A DNA stretch of 64,000 nt. Source: Brachionus plicatilis. Lineage: Eukaryota > Rotifera > Eurotatoria > Ploima > Brachionidae. The notes beneath the pieces are model-generated. The model was given only the letters and a program-made list of their open reading frames with translations, was not told where the DNA came from and did not search any database. Below, piece by piece: positions 9,683 to 21,782 of the stretch. Every line of letters starts with the position of its first letter. Within the stretch, counting starts at the first letter, position 1. The stretch covers positions 667,770 to 731,769 of the forward strand of contig QEOQ01000180.1 in assembly GCA_010279815.1 (NCBI GenBank). The letters run 5' to 3'. The position numbers and the translations under genes were made by a program.

Positions 9683-12600
9683 ATGGTCAGCTTAGAAGAG
9701 GGCAATTTAAAAACAAAAAAAACATTGACCAAAAAGTAAAATTTACATTTATCATCGCATACAAAATTAAAAATTGAAACCTAGGAAATTTTTGATAGCT
9801 ATTTCAGTGGTGACTTTGAGCTTAATAATTTGTCTGGTTACAATAATCGTAGTAGAAACTAGAAAAAATCCTTTACAAATAGGTAATTTATTTAATAATA
9901 TTTAAATGATTATTTTTAGTTTGGAAAAAAAAAAAATATTGTAACATATTTTTGAAGAATCTGACGAATGTGATACAGCACATGAAGTATACAACTCATC
10001 GATTCAGGCTTCGGTTCTCGCTAAATATGAAAAATTTGCCGTAGCTGCCGATAATGCTCTCTGTTCAAGTGTAGGACGGTAAATAAAATTCACTCAAAAA
10101 AATTGATAATTTATTTAATTATTTATTTAAAAATAGAAATCTTTTCGAAACTAATGGTTCGGCAGTTGATGTAGCCATAGCCACTGCTCTTTGCAACTCA
10201 GTGATGAATGCTCAGAGTATGGGAATCGGAGGAGGACATTTTATGAACATCTACCTAAAGTAGTAAAATTCATTCTAAAAATAAATAATTTTTTTATTTT
10301 AGCACTTTTTAAGAGATAAAAACATGAATTATATAATCGATGCAAGAGAGAGTGCTCCTTTGAATTCTTACGAAACCATGTTTGTCAATAATCCTCAGAA
10401 AGCTACTCTTGGTAATTTAGGACTAAACCTCTTAAAGAATTATTCTAATTAAATTTTTAAGGTGGACTAGCTAGGTATTTTAAAATCTTTTGTATATTTT
10501 GAAAAAAGTAAATTTAATATAACTAGCGGAATACCTGGTGAAATAAGAGGCTATTGGGAAGCTCATAAAATTGGAGGAAATTTACCATGGAAAGATCTGT
10601 TTGCTCCAACAATCGAATTATGCTTGAACGGATTCAATATATCGAAAGTTTTAGCAAGCGCTTTGAAACAAAAAGAGAGTCTCATATTAAAAAACGATGG
10701 ATTAAGATCAGTTTTCATTAATCCAAAAACAAATCAAGTCTATAAAGAAAATGATACGATCAAAATGGTTAATTTGGGAAAAACTTTCAAGATTCTTAGT
10801 GAAGAAGGCGTCGATGCGTTCTATAATGGAATTTTAACTGGATTTATAGTGTCTGAAATAAATGAAAATGGTTTGTTTTATTTAATCAATTCGGGTATAT
10901 AAAATCAAAATTTAAGGTGGAAACGTTACTTTGGAAGATTTTAAAGAATACCAAGCAAGAGTTCACAAAAACCGGTTCGAGGTGCCTTTAGATGAAAATC
11001 TAAGAATTTATACACCTCCTCCTCCTTCAAGCGGAATTCTGGTTCCATTCATTATTAGGTTAATGAAAAGTAATTTATTTTTTATCATTATAGAGAATAA
11101 AGTTAAAAAAAAAATATTTTGATAAAAGGATTCGATTTATCAATAGAAAGTTCTATGAGTCAAGAACAAAAGATTTTGTTTTATCATCGATTGACAGAAG
11201 TATTTAAACATGCATACGCTAAACGAACATTTTTGGCTGATGAAAAATATTTGAATATAACCAATGTAAGGAATCTTAACTTTAAAAGGTTTTTTAAAGA
11301 AATTAAGTTATTGAATGTATAAAATATCATAAATAGAAATGTTAATATAACCGGATCGTTATATTAGTTTGCTTATTAAGATGATGTAGGCAAAAAATTT
11401 TAAAATTTTACATTTTTATATTTTCATATTAATTAATACTTTTTGTGAAATATTATTATTATTATTAAATAATCTGCAGCAAGTCATTAGTTTATCAAAA
11501 TTTAGTCTCTGGTTATCTGGTTGGGTGCCTGTTTTGCTTTATTTGTGGTACTCGACCTTGCATTGCTCAAAAGCTGTCGCGCTCTGACGGGTGATGCATA
11601 ACTAAATGGACAAAAATTAAACGCGAATATCTCATAAAATAAAAATGATATAAGTTATGTTTTTTGTATGTTGTAAAGAATTTATTTTTTAATAGAATTA
11701 TGATTTTTAAATAATGAAAAAACTCCATGTTGGTCGATTTTTCTGATTTTTCCATGGAGTTGGCTTTGGCCGCCGAGTGTTGGCAGTGGGTTCTCCATTT
11801 CAGGTCACTAGAGAAATATACGCCAAGGTCCTTTTCCGTTTTGATTTCTTTTAGTGTCAGTCTGGAACCGGTTTCAGCTGATATCATGGTGAGCTTAGAA
11901 GAAGTGCTGAAGTGATTTAGTAGTTTATAAATATATATATAGAGAATCACCTGATCATTTGCATGATCGGGCAAGTTTATTAAACTTTTGTCCATTTACT
12001 TATGAATCACCCGTTTGCTTTGCTCAGGTAGTTCATTCCAAGATGGTATGGCTCTGTTTGTGAAGAAGGTATTTCTTGGCAGACAATTCGTCAAAAATTT
12101 CCTGTAAAACTTGTGTTTGGTGCCAAGTATAGAGCCAGGTGGTCCCTCTTCCACACAGTTTGGGGTTCTATCAGTTGATTTTATTTATGTTCTTATTTTA
12201 TTTGAGGAATTGTATCATGTTGAATCGATCCAATCTTTCTTCAACACTAGGCAAATTTAAAACTTTGAGTGTTTCTTCGTAACTTTTGTTTCTCAGCTCG
12301 CGAACATTTTTGGTAGCTCTTCGTTGCGCTTTCTCCAGTGTTTTTATGTCCTTTTTCTTGTAGGGTCTCCACGCGTTGCTTATTTTGATACCGTGGTGGC
12401 TTTCTGAAATAGTTTCAGCTAAGATAAAGTTTCCGTTTTCGGTTCTGAAAGAGTACTTAGTTTTGCCTAGATGCATTTCCTTACACTTTTAAAAATTGAA
12501 ACTCATTTTCCATTTCTCAGACCACTTAACTAGCTGATTTAACTCCCAATGGAGTTCGTCTTGATCTTGTGAGCTTCTTATGATAGCCAATTAATACTTT

Positions 12601-15600
12601 TTGTGCAATATTTGAGTAAATTTTTTTTAAGTTTATTAGAAATTTTTGAAATAATGCATAAAACGGGATAGAAACAATCAGTTATCAGAGTATTGCAAAT
12701 TTCAGAGTCAGTTTAGAAGATTTTGAAATTTTTTTTTATTTTTAGCTTAGACTATTGTGAATGGGAATACTATGGAATGCTTTTTTTCAGAGTTGTTTAA
12801 AAGTCCCAAAAAAAGTCCAAGTCATTAAAAAAAAGTTGTGAAAAAAAAAGGACTTGGACTTGACTTGAGACTTGTGACTTTTAAACAAATCTGCTTTTTT
12901 TTTAAATAAAAAATCGTAAAGTCAGTTTAAGCATCTTTTATTATATACGTAATTGATTTGTTTTGCACTCAGACTAGGGGTATAATGAATATTTTTAAAA
13001 ACCGACAAACAAATCAAAATACAAAAAAGTTTAAATTTGAAATAAGTAAAAAAAAATTGAGGTTAAAAAAAAACCAACATAGTAAAAAAGAACAAAAAGA
13101 TATCGCACAAAAAAGAAAACAAATTTTTTGCTTATATTATTCAGAAGTCTCTTTGCATTTTTTTGATCAGTAATATTCGTCGCCATCCTTTCTTCGAGGC
13201 ATTTTTTATTTAATTTTATTTTAAATTAATTTTAAAGTTTTTAATTTTAAGCATTTTAAACTTTATCAAAAATGTTTTTTTTATATTAATTCGTTTAATA
13301 TTTCTTTTTATTGGTTTTACGCCTACTTTTACAAAAAAAAGTTTTTTTTTAATTCTCGTGAAGTATTCAATCAATTTTAGTTCTGTAAAATGAATAATAT
13401 TTTTTGGTGTATATTTAAAAATTATTACTGATAGCTTTGAAAAAATTTTTTTAGGTGTTTTGTAAGAAGTTTAATATAATTTGTTTAAAATATATTGATT
13501 ACAAGATCGATATATTTTTAAAATTTTTTGTCAAACATTAATGAAAAAAAAATATCCAATATTACACTTTTGAAGCAAATTTGCCCTAGTTTTAGAAAAA
13601 ACTATAATTTAAAGATAATTTAATTGAAGATAATCTCGAACTATCAAAAACTGATTGGTTTTATCCCGTTTTACGATACAAAAGATCAATACAAAAAGAA
13701 GACAAATACATTCTAAGAAGTAAATAATAGCTATAGCTGTACTGTTTTTTTATATCTTTTTTGTTCTTTTGTAATAAATTTTTATAAAATTAAAGCTACT
13801 TGATGCCTGAATTTGTTACCAGAGCTTAATGTCTTTAAATGTTCAATTTTTTAGTTGTTTAAATTTTTTATCAGCAAAATACAATCTATAGAACTTCTGA
13901 ATTTCACGAAACTTTACGTAGTAAAATTTTAATTTTCTTGTACCCTCTTTTAAAATTCACATGTGTGGATGGAATTTTAAAAGATTTATACCGTAAACTC
14001 GTGACCATTACTCTTGGAACAATGTCAAAATTTGGGTTTATACCATACGGAACTAATACCAACGAAACCATGCTATAAAATTTTTTTATTTTTTTTTAGA
14101 ATAAACCTTGACGTCTGACTTTAAACTAAGAGTTAGCGTAAAACTTTGATTTAATTCTTAGAATAATAAATACAAAAATTAGAATAAAGTTTAATTTTTA
14201 ATTTTTTTCAATTTCGAATTTAACTCTACAATTTTTTAAGTTTATTGCAAAATAAATTCGAAATTATTCTAAGAATAAAATCAAAGTTTTCCGCTTACTC
14301 TTAGTTTAAAGTCAGACGTCAAGGTTTATTCTAAAAAAAAATAAAAAAATTTTATAGCATGGTTTCGTTGGTATTAGTTCCGTATGGAATAAACCCAAAT
14401 TTTGACATTGTTCCAAGAGTAATGGTCACGAGTTTACAGTATTTACCAACTTGTTGAAATTTAGATAAAAATAGAATAAGCTTCTTGATTAAGTATAAGC
14501 TTAAATATATTTTTAGCAACTTAATTTTATTATTTTTTCAGCTTTCAAAATATTGTTTTTTAAAAAAATTAAAGATAAAGTTTGTCAAATATTAATAGTT
14601 ATGCCTATGTGACATGAATTATTAAAGAAAAACCAAATGGTAAATAGTCGATTAAAGACAGGATTTTTCAAGATATAGTCTGTATAGAAAAAATACTTAG
14701 AATCCTGAATTCCTAATTAAGATTCAATTTGTTAATAAATTTTCTAAAGATTGTATGATAAAATTTTAAAATTCAAAAAAAAGATTTTAGATGACTTGCA
14801 AAATGAAGGATATATTGATGCAATCAGAGATAAAATAAAAGATGATCAAACATTTCCAACTTCATACTATGGCTCTGCTCTTGAAAAGCAAGATGCTGGA
14901 ACAGGTATTTTCAATAATTAAAAAAGTTTAATCTAATCAAATTCTAAAGCTCACATATCGGTATATTCGGAAAATGGAGATGCCGTGTCTATAACTTCAA
15001 CCATAAATAATTAGTAATTTGTGTGGTATTTTTTCTTTTAAAAAATATTTAATTTTTAGTTTTGGTGCCAAATATGCAGGAAAATATACAGGAATACTCT
15101 ACAATGACATAATGGATGATTTTTCTACACCTGGTCTCACAAATTCATTCGGTTTTGAACCAACCGAGGCAAATTTTATAAGACCTGGCAAGCGTGCCTT
15201 GTCATCAATGTGTCCAATAATAGTGGTAGATAAAAACAATAATGTACGCCTGATTTTAGGTGCATCGGGAGGCTCAAAAATTATATCCGCAGTTTCTCAA
15301 GTAAAATTTAAAAAAAAAAATTAAAAATGTCAAATTCTGTCAAGGTGGCTATAAAAACACTTTTTCTGGGAATGGATATTAAAGAAGCAATTGATTCTCG
15401 TCGAATTCATCACCAGCTCTATCCAAATAATCTCGAAATTGAATCGGGTTTTTCAAAAGTAAATAATTTTAATTTTTCAATTTTTTTAAGCTCGTTTAAA
15501 AGGATATCGAAATGGGTATAATGGCAAAAGGTCATAAGAAAAAATGTTTTAATTTTGGTGGTTCTGTTATCCAAGGAATTCGTATAATGGATGAAAGTCA

Positions 15601-15710
15601 ATCAAAAAAATACATAAACGCATATTCAGATCCTAGAAAAGGTAGATTTTAAATCATATAGTTTCTAATTTTTATTTTATTTAAAAGGCGGAAGACCTGA
15701 CGGATTATGA
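9683..15710 (+). CDS. GGT: Gamma-glutamyltransferase (glutathione hydrolase), 15 exons
   Basis: Membrane-anchored ectoenzyme that removes gamma-glutamyl groups from glutathione and its conjugates. Exons: 9683-9735, 9785-9882, 9958-10078, 10137-10259, 10314-10411, 10462-10474, 10527-10870, 10917-11069, 11129-11265, 14784-14904, 14950-15013, 15060-15300, 15345-15458, 15503-15641, 15688-15710; 613 residues. A short cytoplasmic N-terminus and one membrane anchor (about 19-40) precede the large-subunit motifs: N-G-S-A-V-D-V-A-I-A, M-G-I-G-G-G-H-F and D-A-R-E-S-A-P with the substrate-binding Arg. Self-cleavage is expected before Thr420 in D-A-G-T-A-H-I-S; Ser490-Ser491 (L-S-S-M-C-P) would form the oxyanion site. 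Length matches the family. The position equivalent to human Glu420 reads Ile. Exon 6 is only 13 nt. Intron 9 (3.5 kb) holds three transposons. AATAAA is at 15783-15788. Possible start alternatives lie upstream only if an unseen exon exists. Confidence 0.93.
11455..12588 (-). mobile_element. 5'-truncated LINE fragment (CR1/L2-like) in GGT intron 9
   Basis: Inserted antisense to the host gene and flanked by a 24-bp target duplication beginning AATTAATACTTTTTGTG (11431-11454 and 12589-12612, one mismatch). On the minus strand it encodes reverse-transcriptase C-terminal motifs: W-S-E-K-W-K-M-S-F-N-F-stop-K-C, then L-E-K-A-Q-R-R-A-T-K, S-Y-E-E-T-L-K-V-L-N-L, and R-N-T-F-F-T-N-R-A-I-P-S-W-N-E-L-P. 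The 3' end finishes in an (AAT)n microsatellite, a known CR1-type tail. Stops and a rearranged block (K-D-L-G-V...D-L-K-W at 11567-11995, downstream of its expected place) show it is dead. Confidence 0.8.
12788..12893. mobile_element. hAT-type palindromic MITE, copy 1
   Basis: A 106-bp foldback element beginning CAGAGTTGTTTAAAAGTC and ending in its near complement. It is flanked by a perfect 8-bp duplication CTTTTTTT (12780-12787 and 12894-12901). The CAGAG terminus and 8-bp duplication fit hAT-derived MITEs. It lies inside GGT intron 9 and is homologous to 49804-49928. Confidence 0.8.
13991..14439. mobile_element. Mariner-type foldback MITE with ~178-bp arms
   Basis: A 449-bp element in GGT intron 9 made of two inverted arms (13991-14168 and about 14262-14439) with only a few mismatches and a ~90-bp AT-rich loop. 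The ends begin C(C/T)GTAAACTCGTGACC and are flanked by TA on both sides (13989-13990, 14440-14441), the Tc1/mariner target signature. It has no coding capacity. Confidence 0.82.
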
Positions 15711-16778
15711 ATTAAATTTTATTTCGTGATTATTAATTATTTTCTTTTTGATTTTTACATGTGCAGCTTTAAAATTTGTTTAAATAAAAATAACAAAAAC
15801 TAGAAAAAAATTTAAAAATAAATTTGACAATTAATTTTCTTATTTTTTTATTTGCATGATTATTAATATTTTCGGGAGAGATAATGTTTCCCCTCGGAGT
15901 GAGTATCTCTGTCTCCGAAACAAAGTTTTAAAGACTATATTTTGAATTTATCATAAAATATTCTACAAATTGGTTTATTGATTTTCTTAAAAATTAAACA
16001 AAAAATTTTAATTGTTTTTAAAAATTCATTTGTGGTTTGACGTCATTAAAAAAACACAAAATTCAAAAAATATTCCCAACACAATTGGAGTTGAGTTAAT
16101 GAAATTTTAGCACATTCAACAGAGCAAACAGTAATGATTAAGAGTCATAATCAAAGCAGGAATTATAATAAAAGTGGTAGTGCAGCATAATTCCTTGAGC
16201 ATTCGCACAAAGCATTAGGCTAACACATAAGTTAAATTTAACAAAAAGCATCAATCTAATTATGATTGAATTTTCTCTGCTTTTTTTCCTTAAAATTAAA
16301 TTCTCAGCAAAAGTTGTATTCATAAATTGATTCCACGAAATCCTAGAATATTTCTATAAAAAATATTATTATTTTTATTCAAATTTTATTATTATTGTTG
16401 TATAAAAAGCTCATTCAGACTATCGCAAGTCTTGCTATTGAACCCTGAAATCGGATGCCGAAATTATTATGCTGAACTAGTTTACTATAATTTAAAATCA
16501 ACTTCAGAAACTCAACTAAAATTAGAAAATAAATTTCATTTCTTTCTGTTATGCCTCTAAGATTCCATTATTTGCTGACGTAAAATTGGTGCCAATTTTG
16601 ATTATAATTAAAATTTAATTTTAGCTAATATCAAATATAAATAATTATCAGGGTATTTTAATGATCAAATAGCATAGTTCTTAATTAACTGTTTTTTGTT
16701 TTGTTAAAATTTATTTTTTTGTAATAAATCAATTCCAATTTTAATCGACTGAGTATGCTGCAGTTACATTAAGTAATA
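15711..16778. other. Intergenic region between GGT and the K2P channel gene
   Basis: The GGT polyadenylation signal AATAAA is at 15783-15788. The rest is AT-rich with no supported gene and presumably holds the promoter of the downstream channel gene. The minus-strand frame at 16138-16323 lacks any family character. Confidence 0.45.
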
Positions 16779-19700
16779 ATGAAAAAGCAAAATGTTCGTA
16801 CATTATCGTTCATTGTCTCAACATTCACATATTTGCTCATGGGCGCTGCTATTTTCGACGCTCTCGAGAGTCAAACTGAAGAATTAATTAAACAAGATCT
16901 CGAGAATACTGAGATAGATTATAAAAAAAAATACAACATCAGCCACGATGAGTATAAAAGTTTAGAAGAAATTGTCAACAAATACCATCCGTATCGAAAA
17001 TTTCCTCAATGGTAAGCTAATGTTAAAATTTTGTTACATCCGATAAGATTCCATTTTTTTGGAACAATTTTTTTAGTAAAATAATAAATCGGAGGACTAA
17101 AATCCGCCATAAACAGTATGAGATTCTTCCCTAAATGTGTTTATTAACAAATAAGAATAAGAGCAATATTAAATTTTAGAATGAAAATATTTTCAAAACA
17201 AATCAAAATTCCTTTTGTCTTTCTAGTTTTGAGCGTATTTCAATCAATAAAAATTACTTAAATTTATCAGAGCCATTATTACTGACATTCCGGGAAATCA
17301 AATAGAATAATGAGTTGAATCAGATATCCGGCGGCTTTTAAATTAAATCAAATTTCAAGCTAAGAGTGAAGTATAATGGTAAAGATGAAAAGCATTGGGT
17401 CTTGTCAATTTCATTATCTATAGATGACAAATTTTGCTATTAGAATTTATCTTTTAAATTTTGTGAACTCAAGATCATATTATTTATAATAAATTTTTTT
17501 GGCTATAAATTAATTTTGAACCTAAATAAATGATTCTGGTATCTGAATAAAATATAAAAGTATCTAATTTATTTTATTAATATATTTAATTATTTTAGTA
17601 TCAAGAAAAAAATAAAAAATAGAAAAATAATGGGAAACAAAATTCAGAGATTTAACTCTATATTTCTATTTATCTATTTTTATTTATTTTTATTTAATTT
17701 TTTTTTATTTTTATTTTTATTCTGAAGGATTTATAGTCCAGTACTGAAATAAAATCAAAAAATTAATTTATTATGCTACTGTCACTGTCACGATTAAATT
17801 GATCGTTTTTATTGATAAAAGATTTGTCTCAAATGATTCTCTGCTTAAAACTTTATTTATAATAAATTTATTAGACAATTCGTAAATTTTTAAATTTTCT
17901 ATAAAAAAATTTCTGATAACATCCTAAGAAATTCTCGATCAAGAATTTTGAATAATTTCAACATGATTTCAAAACCATGATAAAAAAATCATGTGAATTT
18001 TTATAGATTATTAATAGTTTAATTCAGAAATATAAGTTTCTATAGATGCATTTAAAACCAAAAAAAAAATATCAATTCACTTAAATAAGATACAAAATAA
18101 TATTTTAAGATATTGAATTAAATTTTATTATATATTATATATACATTAGATATTTTTATGATTAAAATTAGATACTAAATTAATTTATTTAGATACTGTA
18201 TTAAATAGCAGCCATTTTATTATTGTAAATTTTATGATCAAAAAAAGAAAATATTTAGAAAAAAATTCGATCTTCATTTTTACATTAAATAAGATCACAA
18301 AATTAAAAATTTTTAAAACTTCGGTCAAAATTTACCATAATTTTTTTTAAATATTTTCTTTTTAAAAATAATCTGAATAAAAAATTCCCCAGCTTTTTTA
18401 TTCGAAGCGTCTTATTTATTCTTAAAAAAAATCTTTTGTTTTTATTGAATAATTTAAAAATTCTTGTTCATGTTTGGTAAAAATTTAAAGAATCTGAATA
18501 ATTAATTTGATTTTTAAAGCTTAATAATTACAGTCATTTTTCAATTAATATCAAAATAAAGTTAAATAAAATATAAAGATTAAAATATAAACATATTTTA
18601 GTACCGAGTAACAGTTTAAATATTTTACGGTTGAGGAAAAAAGAAGAAATTATAAAAAAATAATTACACAATGTAGTCGGAAGCTAGGTATTTCCTCTTT
18701 TGAAGCCGGTATTTTAATCGTTCACCAGTCCAAAAATTAAGGGAAAAGAATAATAATCAATTAAATCTAGGTTAAGGCTAAACGTTGTTAATAAGTGTTC
18801 TCCAAAGAGCCTTCCTTTTTTGTCTGTTTTTAGACCCCTTTTATTTGAGATCAAAGTTTAAATAAAAATAACTTCTAATGTGTTAAACATTATAAATAAT
18901 CTCGATTTTTTTTTGTTCTAAATATTTTTTTCCTAAAAGGTCTGCTTGAGAGTGGATTTTTTCCTATCATATTAACAAAGTCTTGCCAATTTTGATTCCA
19001 AAATTTTTGTTAAAATTTTTTCAACTTAAATGACAATTGCTTGAATTTTTTTCATTTATCTTTTTAAATACAAAGCTTTCTAATGTGCTTGGATATTTAA
19101 TAGTGATTACTAGCTAATATTTTTTTAAATATTTAAACATTTAAATATTAATTTTCTAATAGTCTTTCAAATTTCTAGTTGGCTATTTTTTTTAAATTTT
19201 ACAACACAAATGACTTTTTTCAGAGATGCACTTCAAAGATTGTACCAAAGCAAAGCCTTTATTTTAATTTGGTTAATTTTTTATGTTCTTTTTCCTTTAA
19301 TTAGTTTTTCATTAAGGTTTTTTATATTAATATTTATATTTTTTACTTTTAAAATTTTTTAAAAAATTAATCAAATAAAATTCACATTTTTTTTTAATTA
19401 ATTGACTACTTTTAATCAATAGATTAATTTTGAAAAATTTGACTAAAAAAAACAACATCTTAGATATATTTTTGAATTAAAGATTGCTAAAAAAGATTAT
19501 AAAGTTATAAAAAAAAAAGTTGTTTATTTGAACTGATCGAAATCAGTTTAAAATGGAACATTTTTGATCTTGCTTTAAACATTTTTTAAAAAATTCTTTA
19601 CAATCTTTTTAAGAAACCACTTTTAACTGATGTGTTAAGTAAAAATTTTTTTTTTTAATTATAAATTCATATGATTTAGCTATAAATATAAGATTCAACA

Positions 19701-21782
19701 TACTTGAACTGGTTAATTAGTGCTAATTTCAAATTATTCACTGCCTTTTCTAATCTAAGAGTCTTTTTTTTTCTTTTCAAATCATTCTCATATAATAGCT
19801 GCATCTCCATCATTTTTTAAATCTATTGAATATATATTTTAATTTCCAAAATTATTAAATTTAGCTGTCCACGATGTAAGTACTCAAATGGCATTTCATC
19901 GCTTTTGCGCATGACATGACATGATTGATAATAAATAAGATATAATAGAAAAATATTTTAAAGTTAAGATTCAATTTTAAATTAAAAAATAGCGAAAATT
20001 TATACAAAATTATTTTATTTTTTTTAACTAATTGTTTGCTAGTTTAGTTAAAATAAACTTATTTGAATTTTTTTTTAAATCAAGTTAATGAACATTTTAA
20101 TAAAATAATGAAAATATTTTCTAAGGAAATTCACCGGGGCATTTTATTTTAGTCTAACCGTAATCACCACAATTGGTAATGTTCAATTAAGAAAAATAAA
20201 CTGAAAATTAATAGTTAAAATGGTCATTTAGGCTATGGACACAGTACGCCGCAAACAATACCCGGTAAATCGTTTTGCATGCTGTATGCTTTGATAGGGA
20301 TACCTCTTTGTCTTGTAATGTTCCAATCAGTTGGTGAACGTCTCAACTATTTTGCTTCATTTTGTATTCAACTTGTAAAAAAGTGTGTCAAATTCAAGCA
20401 TACAGAAGTAAATCAGACTGAAATGGTCTTTGTCGCTGGAGTATTGTCCTTTGTTGTGATTGCAGGCGGAGCTGCCATGTTTTCATACTATGAAGGTTGG
20501 ACCTACTTTAACGCCATCTATTATTGTGTTATAACTTTGACCACTATCGGTTTTGGTGATTATGTCGTAAGTTTTTTACTTAAATCTAACAAATAAAAAT
20601 TAATAATTTTTTAAAATTTTCAAAAAAAACCAAAGGCTCTTCAAGTGAGTTTTAAACAAAATTCCACCCAAAAAAAAATCAAAAATAATTCTTTTTATTA
20701 TTAAGGAAAGAAATAATTTATCAAATACAAGCTATGTGATATTGTCATTTACCTTTATTCTTTTCGGTTTAACCGTAGTTGCATCGTCAATTAATTTGCT
20801 AGTCTTAAAATTTTTGACAATGAATACAGAGGATGAACGCCGCGAGGAATTTTGCAAAAAAACCAAACAAAACCAAAATATTCGATTTAGCAGCACAGAT
20901 TTGCTCAACGTTGTCAATGGAAGTGTAATTTGCACCTATGAGCCTTCAGATCTAGAAGAATTAAGGCGAGAAAACAGCATTAAACTTTGCTTCGGAAACA
21001 AGAATTTTTTTTCATTTTCTTTCAGGCGAAAATTTCCATTTATTCAGTGGTATACCAAGTCAGAATTTAGTCACCACAATTCCATGTACCATCTAGGCAA
21101 ACTAAACCACCACAAAGAGCATTACGGTAAATTTTTGATCGACAAATCCGATAGTATTGGATTTGAGTCTAGCAATAATCAGCAAAGTGACCGTAAACAA
21201 GTTTTGTGTAAATTTTGTTTGGATAACATTAAAAACAAAAAGCCTCATTACACAATTCGGCGCGGTCCTGGCAAAATTTCCCACCTTTTAATACCAAATA
21301 CTTTAACAGAAGCCAGCACAAAATTTAAAATAAAAGAAAGTCCAAAAATTTGTTTTACCCAATGTAACGATTCAGTTCCAAGTGACCAAGTCAAGTCGGA
21401 AAATAAGACAGCCAAGCAGAGTTTAAACTATGATATAAATTTATACATTGATGATGAAAATGACCCGGAAGATTATTTGACAGTAACAAATGCGACCATA
21501 CTCACTACTCTTACCAAGTCGGGACACAATAGTGAGAATAGACTTAAAAACATGGGGCAAAAGCAAAGCACTCCGATCGAGCCAGGATCAGAAATGAATT
21601 TTAACTTTTTAAGTGTAAATTATTTCTCTAATGGAAGTATTAAAAAAAATTCGAATAATGACCTGAGCAGTCAAAACATGACTGATTTTGAAACCAGCTA
21701 CGAAAAGTCGAGATTAGATGATGAGTCATCATTATACGACGCAGATGATATGTTATCCTCGTCAAAAAAATTTTTTGTTTAA
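16779..21782 (+). CDS. TASK-like two-pore-domain potassium channel (K2P)
   Basis: Dimeric background K+ channel of the plasma membrane, TASK (KCNK3/KCNK9) subfamily. Exons: 16779-17011, 20126-20175, 20232-20566, 20636-20644, 20706-21782; 567 residues. The start M-K-K-Q-N-V-R-T-L-S is the TASK N-terminus. Pore loop 1 is T-T-I-G-Y-G-H with His98, the proton-sensor position of TASK channels; pore loop 2 is T-T-I-G-F-G-D-Y-V. M4 ends in V-L-K-F-L-T (residues 242-247), equivalent to the TASK X-gate motif, then T-M-N-T-E-D-E-R-R. Exon 4 is a 9-nt micro-exon supplying A-L-Q of the conserved D-Y-V-A-L-Q. The C-terminal tail is long, polar and poorly conserved, ending K-K-F-F-V, unlike the RRSSV end of vertebrate TASK. 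Intron 1 is 3.1 kb; I see no further exon in it. AATAAA is at 21791-21796. Confidence 0.93.
17012..20125 (+). other. Large first intron of the K2P channel gene
   Basis: 3.1 kb, GT (17012) to AG (20125), very AT-rich. It contains a possible LINE-tail remnant at about 17700-17745 (TTATTCTGAAGGATTTATAG) and otherwise nothing I can name. The patch at 18660-18860 is less AT-rich but shows no open frame with splice support. Confidence 0.6.
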
